IMG/VR virus record: IMGVR_UViG_3300042566_000997
Location: 1 to 51,020 of that record
Strand: one strand, 5' to 3'
Length of the DNA stretch: 51,020 nt
Origin: a virus
A program made the translations under genes and the position numbers. Shown here piece by piece: positions 6,267-13,859 of this stretch. Under the pieces are notes generated by a model that was not told where the DNA came from, made no database searches, and was given only the letters and a program-made list of their open reading frames with translations. Every line of letters starts with the position of its first letter. The first letter of the stretch is position 1.

Positions 6267-7303
6267 TTTCTTGCTGGTCCTATGATTGCGTTCTCCATGT
6301 CCAAGTCAAACAGTTCAATGCAGGTGGCTACCACTGGCAGCGCCAAGAACCTGTCAAGGTCTGTCTCCTTCTCTTCTTCTACCGCCTGCGGCTCTGTCAC
6401 GGCCACGGGCGGGGGGAATATATCCACGTTCATCTCTTTGATGACGTTGACGGGCAGAAGCAGGTCTGCTATGTCCTCTCCCTTTGGTGCCCCCAAGCAC
6501 TCGATGATGTCCGAGACGTGGCAACTCTTAGCCACGATGTCGATGTTCATGGCATAGGAACACCAGTCCTCGTAACACCCGCTGTCGGGGAACAGGGTCA
6601 CATCCCTACCGGCCAGCACTTGACTGCGCTCTGCGCTGATCATGTTGGCACCGCCCGTGGCAATCCATACGTGGGACGGGTACAGCACAGAGCAGATGAG
6701 CGCGGACTTCTCGCTCTCCACGATGGCAACGGGGTCGTTGGGCCTCTTGCCTAAAAGATGGGTTCCGAAGTAGACCTGAGCGCACCCTATCTCTTCCATT
6801 GGCTTTTTGGTGACCACCGTGTGCATCCACATGGCCTTGAGCTCCTTCACCCGCTTGCCATCCTCTCCGTACTGGATGACCTTGCCGCTACGCTCAACGC
6901 CATCAGACCCAACCTGCCAGTAGACCATAGCCCCACCGTACTGTGGGTAGTTCTCACCCTTGGGAAATGTTCCGCATCGGTACTCACGCAGCGCGTCAGT
7001 ACCACCAAGCAGGGACTTGAACCAGTGTGCAAACCTGTTGCCCTTGCTGTGCTTGGTCGCCTCCACGACCCTCGACGGGCATCGCCAGTCGGTCCTGCGT
7101 GGGGGCGGGGGTGGGGTGTATCTCGTCTCTTGGCGTTCCATTCGTGGGTATCTGAAGTAGTTGCAGTTGTTGCGGCGGTCGCATATCCCATATTCGCTCG
7201 GGGCTGGGTTACCCTCCTCGTCCATGTAGCCACGGAACACCTTGCCGTGTCCACAGGAGGGGCAGGTGGTCTTCTTGCCCCTGTGGTCAAGGAAATACTT
7301 CAT
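6263..7303 (-). CDS. DNA primase, zinc finger plus Toprim-like domain
   Basis: 346 residues. The N-terminus has a CHC2-like zinc finger: HRGKKTTCPSCGHGK (C14, C17) with C41 and C47 in GICDRRNNCNYF. This layout (H-G-K-T-x-CP-x-CG ... CDR-x-x-C-G/N-Y) is that of Bacteroidota DUF6371-type proteins. A Pro-rich linker follows, then a Toprim-like domain with VAIVESEKSALICS (conserved Glu and the E-x-K pair) and VTLFPDSGCYEDW (the acidic D-x-x/D strand). It should make RNA primers for replication together with the DnaB-type helicase encoded upstream in the same block. The length is similar to small phage primases. Coupled to downstream genes by ATGA overlap. Confidence 0.8.
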   Translation of the reverse strand: MKYFLDHRGKKTTCPSCGHGKVFRGYMDEEGNPAPSEYGICDRRNNCNYFRYPRMERQETRYTPPPPPRRTDWRCPSRVVEATKHSKGNRFAHWFKSLLGGTDALREYRCGTFPKGENYPQYGGAMVYWQVGSDGVERSGKVIQYGEDGKRVKELKAMWMHTVVTKKPMEEIGCAQVYFGTHLLGKRPNDPVAIVESEKSALICSVLYPSHVWIATGGANMISAERSQVLAGRDVTLFPDSGCYEDWCSYAMNIDIVAKSCHVSDIIECLGAPKGEDIADLLLPVNVIKEMNVDIFPPPVAVTEPQAVEEEKETDLDRFLALPVVATCIELFDLDMENAIIGPARK

Positions 7304-7342
7304 TGCGTATCTGTCGTTCGCTGAGTTCGACGGTGTAGGTCT

Positions 7343-7519
7343 TCATAGCTTGTACAGGATGTACAGGGCGGCAACCGCCACCGCTGCGTTGATGATAGAG
7401 ATCTCTGCCTTGCCACGCCCCTTGTAGATGACGATGGCCATGTTAAGGCACTGGAGGAAGAACACAAGGCCGGTGATGGCAGCCAAGGTCCACAGGATGA
7501 TGTTGATCAGGGTCTCCAT
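7343..7519 (-). CDS. small two-span membrane protein (58 aa)
   Basis: ATG at 7517-7519, TGA at 7343-7345. Two hydrophobic segments, LINIILWTLAAITGLVFFLQ and INAAVAVAALYILYKL, surround a short basic loop (YKGRGKAE). It overlaps the upstream gene by 13 bases. Size and topology fit small phage membrane proteins such as holins, but no direct lysis evidence exists and no endolysin is recognised nearby. Confidence 0.6.
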   Translation of the reverse strand: METLINIILWTLAAITGLVFFLQCLNMAIVIYKGRGKAEISIINAAVAVAALYILYKL

Positions 7520-7719
7520 TGGTTGTTGCTTTCAAGGTGTTTCTTTTTGCGGAGTTTAGCAAGCCTTTTCTCCGCAACGGCTTCGTTGTCTGCGTGGGTG
7601 AACAGGATCAGCTGCAACAACTGCGCACAGTCCACCTTCTCGCACAGCGGGATCCCTTGTATGTCCATGTCGGGGGTAAGGCTCTTGGTGGCTTCATTGC
7701 CACAGATGTAGCAGTTCAT
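7507..7719 (-). CDS. small zinc-finger protein (70 aa)
   Basis: Starts MNCYICGNEATKSLTPDMD, with a CxxC knuckle (C3, C6) and a second cysteine pair (C26, C31: LCEKVDC), then a helical basic tail (AEKRLAKLRKKKH). Treble-clef-like spacing suggests zinc binding. It is coupled by a 1-base stop/start overlap to the upstream gene at 7719. Confidence 0.65.
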   Translation of the reverse strand: MNCYICGNEATKSLTPDMDIQGIPLCEKVDCAQLLQLILFTHADNEAVAEKRLAKLRKKKHLESNNQWRP

Positions 7720-8264
7720 TACTTACAGGTGTAAACTTGGTTCATGGCCCTGAGGTCGGTGGGCCAGTCGTTATTGGTAAAACTTTCTTCGATGAAGAGG
7801 AGTTCATTGGTGGGCACGATGACAAGCAGGTTGTTTTCGGTGCGGATGAACATGAACTCCTTGCTCTGTTCGGGGTAGTCGCTGAACCCGTCCCCAAAGG
7901 GAATGGCCGTGAAAAGGTACAGACCGTTGGAGTTGTCTGCAAGAATTACCTGAAGCCCGCTCAAGTAGTCGTAGCAGTGCAGGGAGAACTGCCTCCCATA
8001 GCAGTTCCATACCTGTGCATCGGTGACGAACCACCCGTCTTCGGGAATGATGGGGTCAGGACTGAACGCAATGGCGTTGGGTGGCAGGTTGCGGTACACC
8101 GCCCCGCACTCAAGCATTACGTGGCATCCCCATGCCCTGCCCGGGTGGGAGTTGAGTCCGAACCATACCGCTCGTTCAAAGCCCTTTGCTTCGTTGCGGA
8201 TGTAGGAGGAGTCCACCCATACGTACTGGTGGGTCGGCAACGACCCGCTTGCTGTGTAGATCAT
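7719..8264 (-). CDS. hypothetical protein (181 aa)
   Basis: A soluble, aromatic-rich protein of mixed fold with several Trp/Tyr-rich segments (RAVWFGLNSHPGRAWGCHVM; SLHCYDYLSGLQVILADNSN). No signal peptide and no recognised catalytic motif. It shares an ATGA overlap (8261-8264) with the small gene upstream and lies between helicase and primase genes, so a replication-linked or metabolic role is possible but unsupported. Confidence 0.7.
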   Translation of the reverse strand: MIYTASGSLPTHQYVWVDSSYIRNEAKGFERAVWFGLNSHPGRAWGCHVMLECGAVYRNLPPNAIAFSPDPIIPEDGWFVTDAQVWNCYGRQFSLHCYDYLSGLQVILADNSNGLYLFTAIPFGDGFSDYPEQSKEFMFIRTENNLLVIVPTNELLFIEESFTNNDWPTDLRAMNQVYTCK

Positions 8265-8440
8265 GTTGGTCTTTGGATGTTTTTGAGGTTTGAGAGTCCA
8301 TTGTCAGGCTCCGGCTCTTCCATGAGGAGTTCAATGATCCTGTTCGCTGTCTTCTTGCGGACGATCCTTTGGTCTATGAGCCTGAAGATGTATCCTATCT
8401 GGGCGTCAGACGCCTCCTCGTTGGGGTCACCCCTGTACAT
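8261..8440 (-). CDS. small helical protein next to helicase (59 aa)
   Basis: ATG 8440 is preferred over the TTG at 8455 because a near-consensus box (TATCTTCG, one mismatch to TAnnTTTG) ends 4 bases before it, the spacing seen at many genes here. The product contains SDAQIGYIFRLIDQRIVRKK followed by TANRIIELL, a short helical module found in many phage and DUF3072-like proteins ('xxxQIxYIxxLxxxR.....A..iI..L'). Function unknown. Confidence 0.6.
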   Translation of the reverse strand: MYRGDPNEEASDAQIGYIFRLIDQRIVRKKTANRIIELLMEEPEPDNGLSNLKNIQRPT

Positions 8441-8466
8441 TGGGCGAAGATACAAACTTCTTTTTA

Positions 8467-9765
8467 CTAAAATGGATTTTCTTCCCCGCTGCTACGCGTT
8501 GCTTTGAACCCCGCGTGTGAGATGCGCTGCGTGGGTCCATGCAGGGTCAGGGGTTCGCAGAAGAACCTGCCCTTTCTGTTCTTCACCGCCTCGCAGATGA
8601 TGGTCTTCTCAGGTGAGTAGATGTCGTCGGTCTGCTGCGGGGTGATGATGACCACCGTGTGTGCGTCGTGCCCTATCTGACCGGAGTGCTTCAGGTGGTC
8701 CAGACCCTTGCGGCTATTGCCCTGATCGCGGGCCAGCACCGACAGGGCTATGGTAGCCACGCCCGTTGCCTTGGTGATCGCTGTGATGGTCTCGCTGGCG
8801 CTGGATACTTCGTCCATCTTGCTCCTTACGGTCTTGTCCTTGGAGCGGATGCGCTGGATGTAGTCGATGAACACCACCTGACACCCGTGCTTGGTGACCA
8901 GTTCGTTGTAGATGCCGTGCAGTTCCTCTGCCCCAACGAATGCCGGGTCGATGACGTGGATGCGCGAGTACAGGTCTGCGTTCTTCTTGATGCTGTTGCG
9001 GATGGCCGACCGTTCGCTTTCGTTGTACACCCCGTCCTCGATGCGCGAGTGGTCAACCCCCGCCTCCACGGCAGCGGCCCGGTAGGTCAGTTCGTCCGTG
9101 GTCATCTCGATGGAGATAACACCAACGTGCGTGTCCTGACGGGCAACGGACAGCATCATGTTCACAAGCAGCGCGGTCTTCCCACTCCCTGAATCCCCGC
9201 CTATGACCGTGTATGACCCCTTGCGTATCTTCCAGAACTCGTCCAGCTTGCCCAAGCCCGGGGTCCACACCCTCTCAGGTTCGGTGCGCTGCAATGCCCT
9301 TGAGAGCGCATCGCCAAGGGACTCGGTCTTGCGCGTGGATGTGGAATGGTGCCCAAGGACGAAGTCGTTGATCTTGGTCATCGCCCCGGTCATCCCGTTC
9401 TTCATCGCGTCTGCCGTCTGCAAGTAGTCCACCAAGTTCCCAAGGCGGTTCTGGCTCTGTATCTTGCCCAGACCCTGCGCCAAGTAGGTGAGGTTCTCGG
9501 GCGGTGGCATGGCGTCAATGGATGCCATGACATCCCCCGCCTCCTGTTGGGACATCGTGGCTGCGGCCACCAAGTCCATCACCAGCAGTTCGGGCGTGAT
9601 CGCAGCGCCAGCGAAGTGCATGCGCTGGAACGACCTGAACACCTCGTGAAGGTCCTGTGACGTGAAGTGGTGTGCCGATACCAGTGAGATGAGTGTCCGC
9701 GCCTGCTCCTTGCTGAACATCGCCTTTAGTGCCGCGAGTTCGTAGGGTCGTGCGTCAATTTTCAT
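8467..9765 (-). CDS. dnaB: DnaB-type replicative helicase
   Basis: 432 residues. An N-terminal helical domain (about 1-110) is followed by the RecA-fold ATPase: Walker A GGDSGSGKT at about residues 187-195, the strand GVISIEMT (motif 1a, conserved Glu), Walker B VVFIDYIQRI at about 295, and the C-terminal region with IALSVLARDQ and KNRKGRF that corresponds to DnaB motifs H3/H4. It would unwind DNA at the phage fork as a hexamer, working with the primase encoded downstream. The gene overlaps the replication organiser upstream by 11 bases. It is slightly shorter than cellular DnaB (about 450-470). Confidence 0.9.
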   Translation of the reverse strand: MKIDARPYELAALKAMFSKEQARTLISLVSAHHFTSQDLHEVFRSFQRMHFAGAAITPELLVMDLVAAATMSQQEAGDVMASIDAMPPPENLTYLAQGLGKIQSQNRLGNLVDYLQTADAMKNGMTGAMTKINDFVLGHHSTSTRKTESLGDALSRALQRTEPERVWTPGLGKLDEFWKIRKGSYTVIGGDSGSGKTALLVNMMLSVARQDTHVGVISIEMTTDELTYRAAAVEAGVDHSRIEDGVYNESERSAIRNSIKKNADLYSRIHVIDPAFVGAEELHGIYNELVTKHGCQVVFIDYIQRIRSKDKTVRSKMDEVSSASETITAITKATGVATIALSVLARDQGNSRKGLDHLKHSGQIGHDAHTVVIITPQQTDDIYSPEKTIICEAVKNRKGRFFCEPLTLHGPTQRISHAGFKATRSSGEENPF

Positions 9766-10270
9766 TTGGTGTGAATTGCAGTTCGGGTTCGTTGTAACTG
9801 TACTCCTTTGGGTCCACTGGGAACCTCCACTGTTTGGCCATCGTGGTCTCCAGTGCTATGTAGCAGCGTTGGCCGCTGGTAAAGTACCGGCCCAGTAGGT
9901 TGATGGCCCTCTGCTCGGTGCTGTTGTTCTTGTACCTATGTCCAAATGTGGAGGACTTGTACGTCTTGAACTCCTCCCACATTGCCATGACCTTTGGCCC
10001 CGCCCAGTTGGGCCACTCGATCGGGATGGTCTCCTTTGGTTTTGCTTTCGGTTTGCTTTCGATTTGCTTTATTTGCTTTTTTGGCCTGCCCCCTTTCTTC
10101 CCCGCTTCGCTACGGATCATGGAGATGTGCTTGGACTGGTCAAGCATGAGTACAAGGTGGTCTGGTATGGCGTCACCGCCCGGTCCAGCAATGATCAGAC
10201 GGACGAGTACGCCAAGGTCGTGCGGGGAAAGGTGTGCGGTCTGCACGTAGAACTTGGCATCCAGCTTCAT
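9755..10270 (-). CDS. replication organiser / helicase-loader-like protein
   Basis: 171 residues in three parts. The N-terminal 45 residues (MKLDAKFYVQTAHLSPHDLG) resemble the start of phage replisome-organiser winged-helix proteins. A low-complexity Lys-rich linker, KQIKQIESKPKAKPKET, follows. The C-terminal domain, with WEEFKTYKSSTFGHRYKNNS, EQRAINLLGRYF and KQWRFPVDP, matches the pattern of a domain common in Bacteroidota phage initiators (W..Y K..  F..RYKS...EQ.A...L ... W). It precedes the helicase with an 11-base overlap, the expected place for a loader. Its coding DNA holds a 'gctttg/gcttt' repeat that encodes the linker. Confidence 0.65.
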   Translation of the reverse strand: MKLDAKFYVQTAHLSPHDLGVLVRLIIAGPGGDAIPDHLVLMLDQSKHISMIRSEAGKKGGRPKKQIKQIESKPKAKPKETIPIEWPNWAGPKVMAMWEEFKTYKSSTFGHRYKNNSTEQRAINLLGRYFTSGQRCYIALETTMAKQWRFPVDPKEYSYNEPELQFTPNEN

Positions 10271-10279
10271 GGCTCATTG

Positions 10280-10744
10280 TTAAAGGGTTCCGTTGCTCTT
10301 CGCTATGCGGATAGCCCTGAGCTCCTCCTTGGTGTAGTTGACCGGCACGATGTAGTCATCGCTCTCCTTCTCCACCAAGACCTTTGGGCGCGGCTTCTGC
10401 ATATGCTTGCGCGTCTCAGCTAACCGTGGGCACAGTTCGATACTGATGTCAATGCCGAGGTTCTTGCACGTCTGCTCATACACCGCCGATGTTGTCGGGT
10501 CGGTCTTCACCTTGTCGGGGTAGGTGCGGGCGTAGAAGGTAACCATGGAGTGGTCGCGCTTGATCCTATCTCCTGCCGCGCAAACGGGCCATAGCATGAT
10601 GCGCCGAAGGATGTAGCCAACGGTGCTGCGGGCGATGACGATGGGGTACAGTCGGCTCTTGCTGTAGAACACCTCCTCGCTGTATTCTATCCCGCAACTC
10701 AGGGCTGCGTCAGCCACGGCCCTGTAAACCGTTTCGTATGTCAT
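10280..10744 (-). CDS. DnaA-domain-IV-like DNA-binding protein
   Basis: 154 residues from ATG 10744, fixed by an ATGA overlap with the upstream stop; an ATG at 10756 would add four residues. Residues 28-75 read like the DnaA C-terminal (domain IV) helix-turn-helix: SKSRLYPIVIARSTVGYILR, then AAGDRIKRDHSMVTFYAR. The RDHS-x-V element (R63, D64, H65, S66, V68) corresponds to the DnaA signature helix whose D, H and T/S residues read the DnaA box TTATCCACA in E. coli. There is no AAA+ domain, so this is a DNA-recognition module only. The C-terminal part is basic and charged. It lies just upstream of the organiser and helicase genes, as expected for an origin binder. Confidence 0.65.
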   Translation of the reverse strand: MTYETVYRAVADAALSCGIEYSEEVFYSKSRLYPIVIARSTVGYILRRIMLWPVCAAGDRIKRDHSMVTFYARTYPDKVKTDPTTSAVYEQTCKNLGIDISIELCPRLAETRKHMQKPRPKVLVEKESDDYIVPVNYTKEELRAIRIAKSNGTL

Positions 10745-10890
10745 CCGTTTCTCCATTGCTTGAACGCTTCAGCGTAAGACCTCGTGTCTGTTGGGTTCCA
10801 CCCATCTGGGGTGGTCGTCTTGACCTTGATGGCTGGCTTGGGTATCCTCTCGCCAACCTTGATGCGTGTGAGTACTACTGCGTGTCTCAT
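10741..10890 (-). CDS. small basic protein (49 aa)
   Basis: ATG 10888-10890, TGA 10741-10743. Product begins MRHAVVLTRIKVGERIPKPA and ends SYAEAFKQWRNG. The stop overlaps the next start as ATGA, and the start overlaps the stop of the upstream gene, so it is embedded in the coupled series. No function recognised. Confidence 0.55.
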   Translation of the reverse strand: MRHAVVLTRIKVGERIPKPAIKVKTTTPDGWNPTDTRSYAEAFKQWRNG

Positions 10891-11312
10891 GTGTGTAGGT
10901 GTGACTCTCGTTGTTCTTGTTCCAACATCTTGATCCTCATCGACATGGCCACAAGGACATCCTTGGCCGCGTCGATGCGATTCTTTAGGGCAGAGTATTC
11001 GACCTTGGCGTCGATGGAGTTGAGGCGGAGTTGATGTGTGTCATCCTCGCTCTCAACCTCATCAGAGGCGCGGGCGGTGGACATCTTGCCGTCCCTCGCC
11101 TGACGCGATAGCCTGCCCTTGAGTGTGTGTAGTTCGTATACTTCCTTGGCCAGCAGCATTTTCTTTTCTGCTAACGTAAGGTACGTACTCAGCGTGTACT
11201 TTATCGCACTGATCTTGGTCTGTAACTGGACAAGTTCGCCGGGAGGAATGTCCCGGCGAGTCTCTGCTATCAGCTTGTCCAGTTCTCGGCGTATGCTCAG
11301 GCTTTTCTCCAT
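10887..11312 (-). CDS. coiled-coil protein (141 aa)
   Basis: Almost entirely helical, with heptad-like patterns (MEKSLSIRRELDKLIAETRR; LAKEVYELHTLKGRLSRQA; SALKNRIDAAKDVLVAMSM). Charged, no membrane segment. It overlaps both neighbours. Similar small coiled-coil proteins lie beside replication genes in many phages, without known function. Confidence 0.7.
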   Translation of the reverse strand: MEKSLSIRRELDKLIAETRRDIPPGELVQLQTKISAIKYTLSTYLTLAEKKMLLAKEVYELHTLKGRLSRQARDGKMSTARASDEVESEDDTHQLRLNSIDAKVEYSALKNRIDAAKDVLVAMSMRIKMLEQEQRESHLHT

Positions 11313-11521
11313 ACCCGCACCATGTCACCCTCCTCGTAGAACGCCAGCTTGAAGTCGGGGCATAGTTCGCCCTTGGCCCGCGAGACAACGGACTTGGTGC
11401 TGCCCGCTGTGGAGAGGACCTTGACGGTGAAGGAGTCTCCAACATTAAGGCTTGGGAGGAAGTCCCACTTCGTGGGGCGCTTCTTTCGTTGTGGCAGGGG
11501 GATGTTCTTTTCGATGTTCAT
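11297..11521 (-). CDS. small phage protein (74 aa), DUF7303-like pattern
   Basis: Starts MNIEKNIPLPQRKKRPTKWD, then FLPSLNVGDSFTVKV, a basic turn, and a C-terminal strand MVRVWRKA. The 'IxxxIPLPxRKxR...K(W/Y)xFLxxLxVGDSFxV' layout is a recurring small phage protein pattern often near SSB and replication genes; I recall it as DUF7303, without a proven function. The A-rich leader includes a run of CAAAACAAAGCAACA before ATG 11521. Confidence 0.65.
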   Translation of the reverse strand: MNIEKNIPLPQRKKRPTKWDFLPSLNVGDSFTVKVLSTAGSTKSVVSRAKGELCPDFKLAFYEEGDMVRVWRKA

Positions 11522-11922
11522 TGTTGCTTTGTTTTGGTGCAGACGATGGTATCGCTGCCGGGTAAGTAAACTGCTGCTTGAATTACTTGGCCATCCGGGT
11601 CGGCAATTCCGCCACCTGTTCGGTATGCGGTCTGCGCCAACTCTTCGACCATCTTGATCTTCTTGGAGAGCTCGTTGTGGATCTCTACGGACTTGTAGTT
11701 CCATCGGCCTCCGGAGCCCTTGGTGGAAAGGTGGAGGCCGAAGTAACTGACCCCCTCCTTTCCATGCTTGGCAACCTCTGCAATGGCTGACTCTTTGATC
11801 ATGGCCATGCAGTCGTCAACTGTCTTGCTGATGCCGTAGAGCAGGGCGTAGGTTTCAGCGGGGTTCGCCGTCCCGTTCTCCACGCTCAGGGCTATCTCTT
11901 GTATCGCTTGCTTGATGTTCAT
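11518..11922 (-). CDS. hypothetical protein (134 aa)
   Basis: ATG 11922. N-terminal half helical (MNIKQAIQEIALSVENGTAN), then KTVDDCMAMIKESAIAEVAK and a glycine-rich turn (STKGSGGRWNYKS) leading into a long helix (IHNELSKKIKMVEELAQTAY). The pattern resembles small phage proteins encoded beside SSB or recombination genes. Overlaps the next gene by ATGA-like 4 bases. Confidence 0.7.
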   Translation of the reverse strand: MNIKQAIQEIALSVENGTANPAETYALLYGISKTVDDCMAMIKESAIAEVAKHGKEGVSYFGLHLSTKGSGGRWNYKSVEIHNELSKKIKMVEELAQTAYRTGGGIADPDGQVIQAAVYLPGSDTIVCTKTKQQ

Positions 11923-12055
11923 CGCTTGTTCGTTTGATGGTGATGGTGAGCGTTTCCCCTTCCAGATGGAAACCCACAGACCCGGGGTCGGCGAAGCGGA
12001 CGGTGTATCCGCCACGCCAATCGACTACCTGTACAACTCTGACCTTATTCAGCAT
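11855..12055 (-). CDS. small beta-rich protein (66 aa), probable
   Basis: ATG 12055. The first 42 residues look protein-like (MLNKVRVVQVVDWRGGYTVR, then FHLEGETLTITIKR), alternating beta strands. The rest overlaps the start of the next gene by 68 bases and is low-complexity charged sequence. It fills the 190-base gap between its neighbours. The long overlap lowers confidence. Confidence 0.45.
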   Translation of the reverse strand: MLNKVRVVQVVDWRGGYTVRFADPGSVGFHLEGETLTITIKRTSDEHQASDTRDSPERGERDGEPR

Positions 12056-12109
12056 CAGAAAGGCTTGTCAGAGGCAATGAATGCCAGATACTCTTCATGC
12101 GCTTGGCGG

Positions 12110-12334
12110 CTATCTGATCGTTATGGTTCCACTACTGGCATCGATGGCAGAACAGAATCCACGGATGACCAATCTGGGCTGGTCCTTGCGGTGGTGCGTC
12201 TCTGACGGAACAAGGCACCTCACGTCCTTGCATGGATGGCACTGGCCCTTGTAGTGGACCGTCATACCGCCAGTGGTTCGGCGGTAGTGGTAGAAGAAGC
12301 GGTGTTTCTTCATTCTAATCAGAACGCGTACCAT
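12110..12334 (-). CDS. small basic Cys-containing protein (74 aa)
   Basis: ATG 12334, one base after the stop of the SSB-like gene. Very basic start (MVRVLIRMKKHRFFYHYRRT), a CHPC knuckle followed by a nearby cysteine (CHPCKDVRC), then beta strands to the end (GTITIR). Possibly a zinc-binding nucleic-acid protein. Confidence 0.6.
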   Translation of the reverse strand: MVRVLIRMKKHRFFYHYRRTTGGMTVHYKGQCHPCKDVRCLVPSETHHRKDQPRLVIRGFCSAIDASSGTITIR

Positions 12335-12335
12335 T

Positions 12336-12992
12336 TTAGAAGGGAAGCCCATCATCATCCTCGTCCGACACTACGACAGGCTCGTCCTTGCCACCCTCGA
12401 TGGCGGTGTCGGCTGCTTGCAGCTTGCTGGCGATGGATTGCATCACCTTGAGCAGGTACTGGTCGCGGTCTTCAAAGTCCCACACGTCCTTGCCATTGAC
12501 GCGCACCTTGCGGCCCTGCGGCAGGTCACCGGGGCTGTCCTTTGTCCACTTCGGCTGCACCTTGTCGCTGCCCTGCATCAGGTTCATGCCCACCACCCGG
12601 CGTCCTTCCTTGTCGGTGAAGTCGTATGGCAGAAGGCGAACGCTCTTGCTCAGGTCGAGGTTGGGCAGCCGCAGCATGAACGAGGACCAGTATCGGTTCC
12701 CTTCGTTCAGGTCGATCTGGTAGACCTCGCCCCCGTCCTTGAGCCTGATTGCGAGTGAGTTCATAACCTCCCCCTTGTACTCGCGCTCCTTGCGGAACAT
12801 CGAGATGACCACTCCCTCTACGAACTTGTCCCTGCGCTCCCATACCGTGCGCCCATTGGGGTGTTCGTCGCTGGGCTTGGTGGTGCGGCTGATAGCCCCC
12901 TCCTTGCCCTCTTCTACTTGTTCCACGACCATTCCATCGGCGATACGCAGGTAGATTGCGCTGCCACCCTTATTATCAGTTCCTCGTGCCAT
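12336..12992 (-). CDS. single-stranded DNA-binding-like protein
   Basis: 218 residues from ATG 12992. The body (about 1-190) is beta-rich with aromatic strands (YLRIADGMVVEQVEEG; YWSSFMLRLPNLDLS; VRLLPYDFTDKEGRRVVGMN), fitting an OB-fold. The C-terminus is an acidic tail ending SDEDDDGLPF, the hallmark of bacterial SSB (DDDIPF) and functionally of T7 gp2.5-type proteins, where the tail recruits partner replication proteins. The rest does not look like canonical SSB, so this is probably a phage-type analogue. It overlaps the small upstream gene by 17 bases and sits in the replication block with helicase, organiser and primase. Confidence 0.75.
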   Translation of the reverse strand: MARGTDNKGGSAIYLRIADGMVVEQVEEGKEGAISRTTKPSDEHPNGRTVWERRDKFVEGVVISMFRKEREYKGEVMNSLAIRLKDGGEVYQIDLNEGNRYWSSFMLRLPNLDLSKSVRLLPYDFTDKEGRRVVGMNLMQGSDKVQPKWTKDSPGDLPQGRKVRVNGKDVWDFEDRDQYLLKVMQSIASKLQAADTAIEGGKDEPVVVSDEDDDGLPF

Positions 12993-13155
12993 CGTCTTCG
13001 TTGTTATCAGTTGTTTCGTACCAGTGTTCAAATTCGGGGAACAGGTCGTTGTTCTGCTTGCAGATCTTGAACGCCTTGTCTTCGTTGCCTACGATGACGC
13101 CCTCCCCTTGAGCGTCAGGCTTGCGCTTGTTGCGCCACATCAGTCTGTACTTCAT
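12976..13155 (-). CDS. small hypothetical protein (59 aa)
   Basis: ATG 13153-13155, TGA 12976-12978. The product starts MKYRLMWRNKRKPDAQGEGV and ends with an acidic/Asn tail (ETTDNNEDDGTRN). It overlaps the upstream gene by 41 bases and the SSB-like gene by 17, filling an apparent gap between them. Confidence 0.55.
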   Translation of the reverse strand: MKYRLMWRNKRKPDAQGEGVIVGNEDKAFKICKQNNDLFPEFEHWYETTDNNEDDGTRN

Positions 13156-13360
13156 CCAGTTTTTGTTTTGCTTTTTCCATTCGCTCGATCAGATGCTCAT
13201 CACCCGGGTACACCTTGCGACAGAGGATGCGTCTGCACTTCGGTGCGTATGTCTTGAGTGATGGCATCACGGTGGCAAGAGCAGCGAACGGCTGAGGCTC
13301 TATACCACTGCGTATATTGTTTACTCGGTCAACGAGTTCGGGTCGGTAGTTCTTTGGCAT
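13115..13360 (-). CDS. hypothetical protein (81 aa), first gene after a promoter
   Basis: ATG 13360 (MPKNYRPELVDRVNNIRSG). A TACCTTTG box lies 5 bases upstream, so this gene probably starts a leaderless transcript that runs through the SSB, organiser and helicase genes. Three cysteines/basic residues (KCRRILCRK) and a C-terminal coiled-coil helix (ERMEKAKQKLDEVQTDVAQQ). No family recognised. Confidence 0.65.
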   Translation of the reverse strand: MPKNYRPELVDRVNNIRSGIEPQPFAALATVMPSLKTYAPKCRRILCRKVYPGDEHLIERMEKAKQKLDEVQTDVAQQAQA

Positions 13361-13526
13361 CGGGCCAAAGGTACAACAAGTTCGCACTTATTTTCAGTAT
13401 TGGTTTTTTTAGCCACATCAGCAACAGCCAATATGGGTTAAGGTTAACCATGCACAGGACAATGGCGCTAATGATAATAAGCGCGTCAGCCGCTTCAAGC
13501 ATCCTGACCATTATCTTCACGTTCAT
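13329..13526 (-). CDS. small membrane protein (65 aa)
   Basis: ATG 13526 overlaps the upstream stop as ATGA. Two hydrophobic segments (ALIIISAIVLCMVNL and YWLLLMWLKKPILKISANLL) follow a basic N-terminus. Its last 32 bases overlap the next gene's start and its promoter. Function unknown. Confidence 0.55.
   Translation of the reverse strand: MNVKIMVRMLEAADALIIISAIVLCMVNLNPYWLLLMWLKKPILKISANLLYLWPDAKELPTRTR
13366..13373 (-). promoter_or_regulatory. -7 box TACCTTTG, start of replication-gene transcript
   Basis: Leftward TAnnTTTG box ending 5 bases before ATG 13360; lies inside the 3' part of the upstream membrane-protein gene. Confidence 0.55.
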
Positions 13527-13825
13527 CCGAACCGTGAGATGAGCGCCCCGTTGGAATCCCTGACGATGCACTGTTTGGAGCTCATCATGTATTCCCTACG
13601 TGCGAGGTCTGCTGCATCTGCGAGGCGAAAGAACGAGCGTGGGAGCGTGTTGGTTGCGCCATCGCTCTCGACAATGGTGACGTGGAAGGTCACCTGTTCG
13701 TCATCGGTAGGCTTTCTTGCCATTGTGTTGGGTTTATCCGACCAATCTACGAACTCATCTTCCATGTTGCGGAAGAGTTCCTCGTAGTGGTCGTTGTATG
13801 CGTTGCTGTTCTTCGTGTAGCCCAT
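13523..13825 (-). CDS. hypothetical protein (100 aa)
   Basis: ATG 13825 (MGYTKNSNAYNDHYEELFRN). Acidic N-terminal half with DEFVDWSDKPNTMARKPTDD, then a beta segment (QVTFHVTIVESDGA) and a helix (RLADAADLARREYMM). The leader (ccaaaaaagac) is A-rich. First gene left of the non-coding 13.85-14.27 kb segment. Confidence 0.65.
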   Translation of the reverse strand: MGYTKNSNAYNDHYEELFRNMEDEFVDWSDKPNTMARKPTDDEQVTFHVTIVESDGATNTLPRSFFRLADAADLARREYMMSSKQCIVRDSNGALISRFG

Positions 13826-13859
13826 GTCTTTTTTGGTTAGTTGACACACCCAGCCCTAT

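Noticed and set aside
7287-7346. 19-codon frame between the small membrane gene and the primase
   Set aside because: Has an ATGA join but is very short and overlaps the primase start; no protein-like features.
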